From Closterium sp. NIES-65 (taxonomy: Eukaryota; Streptophyta; Zygnematophyceae; Desmidiales; Closteriaceae): a stretch of DNA of 64,000 nt. The position numbers were made by a program, and so were the translations under genes. The notes under the pieces were generated by a model. It made no database searches. It was not told the DNA's origin and saw only the letters and a program-made list of their open reading frames with translations. Where the stretch lies: positions 1-64,000 of the forward strand of contig CANXME010000203.1 in assembly GCA_948144175.1 (NCBI GenBank), given 5' to 3'. Every line of letters begins with the position of its first letter. Position 1 is the stretch's first letter. This document shows positions 53,775 through 62,596 of this stretch, one piece after another.

Positions 53775-54846
53775 TGGTATCGAGCAGGTTCCCTAGTTGG
53801 AATTGTGCCTAGGGCCCACCAAGTCGAAACTTTTTTTTCCTGCCCGGAGCGCGCTCAGCCCGACTCGCGCTCCTTTCTCTCATCTCTTCCAGCCGCCCTA
53901 GCGGCCCCGTCGCCCTAGCGGCCCCGTTGCTTAGCCCTACGACCCCAGTGCCGCCCTGTCCCGGCCCCGCCGCCCTTCGCTGCAGCCCCGCCGCCCTTCG
54001 CTGCGGCCCCGCCACCCTTCGCTGCGGCCCCGCCGCCCTTCGCTGCGGCCCCGCCGCCCTTCGGTGCGGCCCTGCCGCCCTTCGCTGTGGCCCCGCCACC
54101 CTTCACTGCGGCCCCGCCGCCCTTCACTACTGCCCCGCCGCTCTTTGCTGCAACCCCGCCACCCTTCGCTGAGGCCCTGCCGCCCTTCGCTGCGGCCCCA
54201 CCGCTCTTCGCTACGGCCCCGCCGCCCTTCGCTGCGGCCCCGCCGCCCTTCGCTGCGGCCCCGGTGCCTCTCTCGCTGCGGCCCCGCCGCCTACCTCGCG
54301 GCCCCGCCACCCTTCGCTACGGCCCCGCCGCCCCTCTCGCTGCGGCCCCGCCGCCCTTCGCTGCGGCCCCGCCGCCTCTCTCGCTGCGGCCCCGACGCCT
54401 ACCTTGCGGCCCCGCCGCCCTTCGCTGCGGCCCCGCCGCCCCTCTCGCTGCGGCCCCGCCACCTACCTTGCGGCCCCGCCGCCCTACCAGCGGCCCTACT
54501 GCCCTACGCCGCCGAGCCGCCCGCACCGCTACGCAACCCGAGCCGCCAGAGCCGCCCGAGCCGCCCGAGCCGCCCGAACCGCTTGAGCCGCCCGAGCCGC
54601 CCGAGCCGCCCGAGCGGCTCGAGCCGCCCGAGCTGCCCGAGCAGCCCGAGCCGCCTGAGCCACTGAGGAGCCGAGCCGCTGGTGCCGCAGAGCCGCAGTT
54701 GCTGCTGAGCCGTCCGAGTCGCCCGAGCCGCCGTGTTGCCAAGCTGCTGTGCTGCTGAGCTGCCCGAACCGCCCTGCCTGGTGAGAGCAGCGCTTCTGTC
54801 ACTGCACTGCCCCTCCTACCGTTAGTGCTGCTAGTCTACTGCTGTC
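53775..54846 (+). repeat. Leader of copia H with 21-bp and 9-bp tandem arrays
   Basis: 53950-54480 is an array of about 25 units of 21 bp built on ccgcccttcgctgcggcccc, with variants ending cctctctcgctg or cctaccttgcgg. 54540-54660 is a (gagccgccc)n array. A CTGCTAG-type stretch precedes the gag start, as in A and B. All frames stay open through the array, so Pro/Ala-rich open frames here are artefacts. Confidence 0.88.
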
Positions 54847-56540
54847 ATGGCTACCCCCAGTGTTCTCGCATTCGACGCTGAGGGTCGGGCCATTGACTTT
54901 GAGGTCTGGGTAGATGACCTGCAGCTTTACCTACAGTGCGATAGGGCAGAAGGTCTCTCCCTCTTTGACCTCACCTCTGGCGCCTCTACTGCCCCTACTA
55001 CTGACGCTGACGCCACTGTTCGCTCCCAGTGGGCCACGCGCGATGCTGCTTCACGTCTTGCTGTGCGTCGCCTCCTGCCTACCACTGAGCGCGCGCACTT
55101 TAGTCAGTACAAGAGTGCTCAGACCTTGTACGACGCTGTAGTTGCGTGCTACTCTTCCCCTGCCACTGCTGCACTGAGCCGCCTCATGCTACCGTACCTC
55201 TTCCCTAACCTTGTTGCCTTTCCCACAGTCGCTGACCTCATTACGCACCTCCGCACTAGTGACACTCGCTACCGCGCTGCGCTTCCTGCTGAGTTCTGCG
55301 CCAAGAATCCCCCCCCCCATGTACATCACTCTCTATTACATAGTCACCCGCCTCCCTGACTCCCTTCGTGTAGTCAGGGACCACTTCCTCTCAGTCTGTC
55401 CCACCACTCTCACTGTTGACCTCCTAGAGAAGGCCCTCCTAGCAGCGGAGAAGAGCATAGTCGCTGTAGGAGCCTGTCGTGGTGACCCTCGCGCCCCCAT
55501 CTTTGAGGGGTGTTCTCCTTCCCCCCTTTTGCCCTCTGTCCCCTCTACTGCTGCGGCCGACCTCGTTGGTCTTTAGTCGGTCGGTGCGGCGTCTGCCCCT
55601 AGCGGGAGACGCCGCTCTGGCAAGGGCAAGGGGGGCAAGGGAGCGGGTGGAGCTAACGGGGGTGGTGGAGGTGGCGGTGGAGGCGGCGAAGGGAGTGGGG
55701 GTGGCGGTGGGAGTGGCAGCGGGGGTGGAGGTGTCGGTGGCGGCGGAGGCGGTAGCGGTGGGAGCGGAGGCGGCGGTGGTGGCGGAGGTGGAGAAGGAGG
55801 TGGTGGAGGAGGTGGAGCTGGTCGGGGTGGCGCTTCGCAACGGAGTAGCTCCGGTGGTGGTCAGCGCCAGCAGCAGCAGCAGCAGCAGCGTTCTCGGGAC
55901 ATCCCCCCCCCTCAGCAGCTCCGTGAGTGGTACGCGCAGCGTTAGCGTGGTGGGGGTTTTGGTCCGTGCACCTACGTCCTTCGCACCGGCGATCGCGCGG
56001 GTGAGCAGTGTGGGGGTGCCCAAACCACCCACCGCTGCTTTGGCCGCCTGACGGACGCTTGGCATCAACAGTTCCCGGAGGCTTCTGAGATCCCCCGCTA
56101 GGAAGAGCTGTCTAAGGCAGGTGTAGCTATCTATGATCTTGACTTTGATGCTATCCTTGCTGCCATGTATGCTCTGACTATAAGTGATGAGGGTGACTGT
56201 TACCGGTGTTTCCCGCCTGACCCGGGCATTGGGACTGCTGCTCTAGGTGCTGGTGAGGCTGCTGCTCTAGGTGCCAGTGCGTCTGCGTCCTTAGGTGCAG
56301 GTGAGTCTGCGCTCTCAGGTACCACGTCGGCTTCGGCCTCCCTCACCTTCACACTTGACGCAGGGGCTTCTCGCTCCTTCTTTCGAGACCGCACCACACT
56401 CACGCCGCTTGGTCGGCCGGTTGCAGTCTCCCTGGCAGACCCCTCTGGGGGTCCTGTCCTCTCTCACTTCTCCACTGTCCTCCCGTGTCCGGCTGCCCCT
56501 TTGGGCACCTTGTCTGGTCTTTACCTCCCCTCGTTCACTA
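54847..56540 (+). pseudogene. Gag and protease of copia H
   Basis: Starts at ATG 54847 (MATPSVLAFDAEG). A C run at about 55310-55318 shifts the frame before MYITLYYIVTRLPDSL; one frame then runs to 57082 with TAGs at 55574, 55943 and 56099. Order: Gag core, basic/poly-Gly region (about 55600-55830), a CAG7 run giving poly-Gln (about 55870), PQQLREWYAQR, a degenerate zinc knuckle CGGAQTTHRCFGRL, the conserved DFDAILAAMYALTIS block, and the protease FTLDAGASRSFFRD with Ala in place of Ser in the D-S-G triad. Confidence 0.9.
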
Positions 56541-57750
56541 CGAACCTGGTGAGTGGTGCTGACCTGCAGGATGCGGGGGTTCACCAGTTTACTCCTGCGA
56601 GTCAGTGGGTGACCCACTGCTCGGACACTCGCACAGGCCGGCACCTGGCCACGTTTTCGCGTCGGCCGGGGTCGAGCCTCTACACCCTGACCACTGGGTC
56701 TCCTCCTGTCCCTGCGTCTGGCCAGGTAGCTGCGTCGGGTCAAGTGTTTGCTGCAGCGTCCAGGTCTGGTCCTGAGTCTGCCCCCTGCTCGTGTCGCCTG
56801 CTGTCTCACGAGACCCTCCTGTGGCACCACTGTCTTGGTCACCCCTCCCTGCCTCGTCTCCGAGGCATGGATTCCCGTGTCCTTGTCTCTGGTCTTCCCC
56901 GGTCCCTCCCTCCCCTTCCCCAGGGCCTGGCCCTTCCTGCGTCCCCTGTGTCGAGGGGCGGCTCCGGGCGGCTCACAGTTTCCTCCGACAGAGGCCCCGC
57001 TGCAGACGCTTCACATGGACGTGTGGGGCCCGGCCCGCGTCAGTGGACAGGGTCACAAGCGCAACTTTCTGCTGGTGGTTGACGACTACTCGCGTTACAC
57101 CACAGTCTTCCCCTTGCGCAGCAAGGGTGATGTCACTGAGGTGTTGATCGACTGGATCCGCGCAGCTCGTCTCTAGCTCAGGAGGAGCTTCGGCTCGGAC
57201 TTTCCTGTTCTGCGTCTGCACTCTGACCAAGGCGGAGAGTTCTCCTCTGGCCTCCTGCGAGCCTACTGCCGTGCACAAGGCATCCGCCAGACCTTTACGC
57301 TTCCGGACTCTCCACAGCAAAATGGGATTGCTGAGTGCCGCATTGGCATGGTCATGAACATATGTATCCGCGTCGCCCGTACGTCCATGATGCATGCGGC
57401 TGCCCCCCATTTTCTGTGGCCGTTTGCGGTTCGGTACGCGACGCATCAGATTAACCTTCACCCCAGGGTCTCCATGCCGGAGACCTCCCCAGCTTTGCTG
57501 AGGACGGGGAAGGTAGGCGATGCGTTTGCGTTCCGTGTCAGGGGATCTCAGGCGTTTGTCCGCGACTTGTCTGCAGACAAGCTGTCCCCTCGTGCTGCTC
57601 CTTGAGTCTTCCTTGGCTTCCCCCCTGACGCGCCAGGGTGGCAGTTCTACCACCCCTCCTCTCGTCGTGTTCTGTCCTCCCAGGACGTCACGTTTGACGA
57701 GTCGGTGCCCTACTTTCGTCTCTTCCCCTACTGCACTCCTCCCCCCCCCC
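56541..57750 (+). pseudogene. Integrase of copia H
   Basis: Zinc segment LWHHCLGHPSLPRL followed by the Cys pair in a shifted frame (break near 56940). Core residues are Asp in LHMDVWGP (about 57015), Asp at 57225 (HSDQGGEF) and Glu at 57333 (GIAECRIG), with 35 residues between the last two. TAG at 57174-57176 (CAG in B) and TGA at 57603-57605 (TGC in J) interrupt. The C-terminal part reads FLGFPPDAPGWQFYHPSSRR. Confidence 0.92.
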
Positions 57751-58720
57751 GCCTCCGCTCTTCCTTGTGCCAGGTCCCCCCCCGGTAGACCCCCCCCCCC
57801 CTCAGGGTCCTGCCCCTTCACGTGTGTCCCAGGTAGACGCAGTCGAGCCGGTCGAGGTTGCTGGTGACTCTGGTACTGCTGCGGGTGCAGAGCCTGGGGG
57901 TGCTGACTCTAGGGGTGCTACGCATGTGGGTGCTGAGCCTGGGGGTGCTGAGCCTTGGGGTGCTGAGCCTACGGGTGCTAAGACAGGGGGTGCTGAGCCT
58001 GGGGGTACTGCGCCTGGGGGTGCTGAGCTTGGGGATGCTACGTCAGGAGCTGCTGAGCCTGGGGGTGCCACGTCTGGAGCTGCTGAGCCTGGAGGTGCGG
58101 AGCCAGCGGCCGCTGGACCTGCTTGTGTGGTGTCTGGCGGTGCTGGGCCTGGATGTTCTCCGGGTGCTTCGTCTCGGCAGGAGCCGCTCTCTCCACAGGA
58201 GCTGCGCAAGTGGTTTGCCCGTCGCTGGAGGCGTACTACTGGAGCTGGAGCTTCTTCGGCAGCTGAGGGTGCTGGTGCCGCCGGTCCCGGAGGTGCTCGT
58301 CCGGGGGGTGCTGGAGCTGCTGCATCTGCAGGTACGACTGGAACTATACCTGCTGAGGGTGTTGGCGATGAGGCTACTGGTGTCAGTCCTATTGTCAGTC
58401 CTGCTGCGGGTGCTGTTGGTGCTACTAGAGGTACTGCAGCTGGTGGTGCTGGTGGCGCTGGTGTTGCCGCTGAGGGTGCTGGTTTTGTCCCTACTGTGTC
58501 TGGAGTCGCTGCGCGGCCTCGGCCGTACTTCGTTCCGCTCCTTCAGCAAGTTCTTGGTCTTCCTCCACCCTTAGAGTGTCCACCGCCTGTCCAGTCACAG
58601 CCACAGTTACCGCCGGCCTCCCCACTGCCTGCTCCTTCTCCCTACACTGGTCCTACTAGAGGTCTTGGTGTGCGTCGTGAGCCTGCGTCTCGTCCTGCGT
58701 CGCCTTTTTGTGCTGCTCGC
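57751..58720 (+). pseudogene. Integrase-RT linker of copia H, pentapeptide repeats
   Basis: After a Pro-rich start, 57885-58100 encodes about 15 repeats of the type G-A-E-P-G, then LSPQELRKWFARRWRR and an Ala/Gly-rich stretch. There is no catalytic domain. The unit is 15 bp at DNA level and degenerate, unlike the usually short Ser-rich linkers of plant copia elements. Confidence 0.8.
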
Positions 58721-60682
58721 GCTAGAGCTTGCGGTTCGCGTCAGCGTCCTCCTCCTGTCCCTGTGTCAGGATGTCTCTGCGTCTGTCCACTGCTCCTCTG
58801 CGTGCTCCTTTGCCTTCTCCTCCTGAGTCCTCTCTTCCTGCCCTCGCCGACCCGGAGTCGGACTCTCTTCATGCTGCCAGTCCTACTGTCACGCGTCTCC
58901 TTGCTTCTATCGTCACTGACCCCTCCTTTGCGTCCACTGCTGCGTCTGCTCTTGTAAATGAGCTCGTCGACTTTGTTGCTCGCTATCGTCTAGACTACGC
59001 TGCTAGTCTTATTGCTGAGTCTGCCTCTGTCTGTCCTCCGTCCGTCGGGGGTAAGTGTGCTCTTGGCACGGACGTCCTTGAGGACAGGCAGGAGGAGTTC
59101 CAGTATCTGGCTGCAGCTTCACCTCATCTCGTGTCCGTACTGCTTACCCCTGAGGGAGACCCGGATGCACTTGACATCCCGACTCCGTGCTCTTATGCGG
59201 AGGCCGTAGAGGGTCCCTACTCCTCTCAGTGGCAGGCAGCTATGGATGCAGAGATGGCTTCCTGGAAGTCCACAGGCACCTACGTTGACGCGGTTCCCCC
59301 ACCCGGGGCGAACATCGTCAGTGGCATGTGGATCTTCAGGGTGAAGCGGCCGCCAGGTTCTCCACCTGTCTTCAAGGCGCGTTACGTGGCTCGAGGTTTC
59401 AGTCAGCGGCAGGGAGTTGACTACTTTCAGACCTTCTCTCCCACCCCGAGGATGACCACTCTTTGGGTGCTACTGCACATAGCCGCTCAACGTGACTACG
59501 AGCTTCACTCCCTTGACTTGAGCACTGCTTTCTTGCAGGGTAGCCTGCACGAGGAGATCTGGCTGCGCCGTCCACATGGCTTCACTAAGACTTTTCCTCG
59601 TGGCACCCAGTGGAGCCTCCGAGAGCCGGTCTACGGTCTTCGCCAGGCACCGCGTGAGTGGCACGACACACTGAGGACTATGCTTGCGGCTCTTGGGTTT
59701 GCTCCCTCTACTGCCGACCCGTCGCTGTTTCTACGCACCGACACCTCTTTGCCGCCGTTCTACATCCTCGTGTACGTCGACGACTTGGTCTTTGCCACTA
59801 CTGACACTGCTGGACTCGCCCACATGAAGTCCGAGCTGCAGAAGAGACACACGTGCACAGCTGGGTGAACTGCGCAGCTACCTTGGCTTGCAGATCACCC
59901 GGGACAGAGCACGCCACACCATTACCCTGACTTAGTCACACATGGTGCAGCAGGTCCTTCAGCGCTTCAACTTTACGTACTCCTCGCCTCAGGCCACTCC
60001 TCTGTCTACTCGCCACTCGCTCTCAGCTCTGCCTTCGGATGAGTTCGTACAGTCGAGTGGCCCGTACCCAGAGCTTGTTGGCTGCCTCATGTACGTGATG
60101 ACCTGCACACGACCTCACCTTGCATACCCTCTTAGCATTCTTGCACGCTATGTTGCTCCTGGGAGACACAGACCAGAACACATGGCTGCAACGAAGAGGG
60201 TGTTGCGCTACTTGTGCAGTACGTCGGGCATGGGGCTTGTGTTTGGAGGGCAGAGTCCAGTGGTCCTCACTGGGCACGCAGACACTTCTTGGGCTGATGA
60301 CCAGGCTACACAGCGGTCGTCACAGGGTTACACCTTGAGTCTTTGTTCCGGCTCTGTTTCGTGGCGGGCTACTCGCTCGTCTTCTGTTCTCGGCTCCAGT
60401 TGTGAGGCTGAGATCTACGCCGGAGCCTACCTGCTGACTGACCTCAGAGAGCCGCCTCGTTCTCCTCCAGTGCTGTACGTAGACAACAAGGCCATGCTGG
60501 CCTTGTGTCGAGAGCAGCGCGTGGAGCACAGAACGAAGCACATTGCTCTCCGCTACTTTCTTGCTCGTGAGCTGCAGCAGCGTGGTCGGTTGCAACTTGC
60601 GTACGTGGCCTCTGAGGCCAACACTGCTGATATCTTCACTAAGGCTCTTGCGCCTTGTGATCATCAGCGCTTCTGTATTTAG
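58721..60682 (+). pseudogene. Reverse transcriptase and RNase H of copia H
   Basis: RT is open from 58729 to 59868: SSQWQAAMDAEMASWKSTG, KARYVARGFSQRQGVDYF, LHSLDLSTAFLQGSL, VYGLRQAPREW and YVDD at 59773-59784. A frameshift near 59860 and TAG 59933-59935 (CAG in J) follow. RNase H at 59942-60682 contains GHADTSWADDQATQRSSQGY, SSCEAEIYAG and YVDNKAML. About ten residues (AMAAQELRWL in sister copies) are deleted after AEIYAG. It ends with TAG at 60680. Confidence 0.92.
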
Positions 60683-60753
60683 CTTGGTCTTGTGCGTGTC
60701 TTGCCTCACTTGCTCACTTCTTGACCTTGCTTGTACTCTCACATATATATACC

Positions 60754-62596
60754 CCAAGTAGCGAAGAGCAATGTGCTTCGTTTTGTGCTTTTGTCTCTGC
60801 TCTCGACACAAGGCCAGCATGGCCTTGTTGTCTACGTACAGCACTAGAGGAGAACGAGGCGGCTCTCCGAGGTCAATCAGCAGGTAGGTGAGCTAGCGAA
60901 GCTCCTGTGCAGCCATGGCCCCGCCGTAGATCTCAGCCTCACAACTGGAGCCGAGAACAGAAGACAAGCGCGTAGCCTGCCAAGAAGCAGAGCCGGAACC
61001 AAGGCTGAAGGTGTAGCCCTGTGACGACCGCTGCGTAGCCTGGTCGTCTGCCCAAGAAGCGTCTGCGTGCCCAGTGAGGACCACTGGACTCTGCCCTCCA
61101 AGCACAAGCCCCATACCTGACGTACCGCATAAGTAGCGCAACACCCTCTTCACTGCGGCCATGTGCTCCGGTCTGTGTCTCCCAGGAGCAACATAGCGCG
61201 CGAGAATGCTAAGAGGGTATGCAAGGTCAAGTCGAGTGCAGGTCATCAGGTACATTAGGCAGCCAACAAGCTCTGGGTATAGGCCACTCGACTCTACGGA
61301 CTCATCCGAAGGCAGAGCTGAGAGCGAGTGGCGAGTAGGCAGAGGAGTGGCCTGAGGAGAGGAGTACGTGAAGTCAAAGCGCTGAAGGACCTGCTGCACC
61401 ATGTATGACTGAGTCAGGGTAATGGTGCGGCGTGCTCTGTCCCGGGTGATCTGCAAGGCAAGATAGCTGCGCAGTTCACCCATGTCTTTGCACGTGTGTC
61501 TCTTCTGCAGCTCGTACTTCACGTGGGCGAGTCCAGCAGTGTCAGGTGTGGCAAAGACCAAGTCGTCGACGTACACAAGGATGTAGAACGGCGGCAAAGA
61601 AGTGTCGGTGCGCAGAAACAGCGACGGGTCGGCAGTAGAAGGAGCAAACCCAAGAGCCGCAAGCGTAGTCCTCAGTGTGTCGTGCCACTCACGGGGTGCC
61701 TGGCGGAGAGCGTAAACTGGCCGCCGAAGGCTCCACTAGGTGCCAGGAGGAAAAGTCCCAGTGAAGCCAGGTGGGCGGCGCAGCCAGATCTCCTCGTGGA
61801 GGCTACCCTGCAAGAAAAAAGTAGTGAAGTCAAGAGAGTGAAGCTCGTAGTCACGCTGAGCGGCTATGTGCACCAGCACCCGAAGGGTGGTCATCTTTGG
61901 GGTGGGAGAGAAGGTCTGAAAGTAGTCAACTCCCTGCCGCTGACTGAAGCCACGAGCCACGTACCGCGCCTTGAAGACAGGTGGAGAACCTGGCGGCCGC
62001 TTCACCCTGAAGATCCACATGCCACTGACGATGTTCGCCCTAGGTGGGGGAACCGCGTCAACGTAGGTGCCTGTGGACTTCCAGGAAGCCATCTCTGCAT
62101 CCATAGCTGCCTGCCACTGAGAGGAGTAGGGACCCTCTACGGTCTCCGCGTAAGAGCGTGGAGTCGGGATGTCAAGTGCATCCGGGTCTCCCTCAAGGGT
62201 AAGCAGTACGGACACGAGATGAGGTGAAGCAGCAGCCAGATACTGGAACTCCTCCTGCCTGTCCTCAAGGACGTCCTTGCCATGGGCACACTCACCCCCG
62301 ACGGACGGAGGACAAACAGACGCAGACTCAGCAACAAGACTAGCAGCGTAGTCTAGACGACAGCGAGCAGCAAAGTCGACGAGCTCAGCAACTAGGGCAG
62401 ACGCAGCAGTGGACTCAAAGGAAGGGTCAGTGACTATAGTAGCAAGGAGACGCGTGACAGTAGGACTTGCAGCACGAAGGAAGAGAGGATTTAGGAGGAG
62501 AAGGCAAAATGGACACGCAGAGGAGCAGTGGACGGACGCAAAGACATCCGGTGCGTGCCAGGGACAGGAGGAGGACGCTAACACAAACCGCGACAA
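60754..62596 (-). pseudogene. Reverse transcriptase and RNase H of copia J
   Basis: RT from about 62160: SSQWQAAMDAEMASWKSTG, KARYVARGFSQRQGVDYF, LHSLDFTTFFLQGSL (TAF changed to TFF next to the catalytic Asp). TAG 61736-61738 follows (CAG in H), then QAPREW, YVDD (rc of 61563-61574) and the connection PELVGCLMYLMTCTR. RNase H has GHADASWADDQATQRSSQGY and AMAAQELR, then TAG 60893-60895 (TGG in B), then YVDNKAMLALC up to the junction. Confidence 0.92.

Larger units (their letters stand above)
53649..60753 (+). mobile_element. Copia element H, 3' end lost
   Basis: Plus-strand member of the A/B/D/J lineage. It has a 126-bp 5' LTR (53649-53774), primer-binding site TGGTATCGAGCAGG at 53775, a 1.07-kb leader, and gag from 54847 through RNase H to 60682. 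The 3' LTR is absent: about 70 bp after the stop the sequence switches to copy J in the opposite orientation. It inserted into the 178-bp satellite, which stops exactly at the LTR. Frameshifts, five to six TAGs and one TGA inactivate it. Confidence 0.93.

Noticed and set aside
53809-54802. Pro/Ala/Arg-rich proteins in both strands of the H leader
   Set aside because: They arise from 21-bp and 9-bp GC-rich arrays lying between the LTR and the gag start.
60320-60844. Chimeric 174-codon frame across the H/J junction
   Set aside because: Begins in J RNase H, then continues into antisense of H; it is a by-product of the inverted junction.
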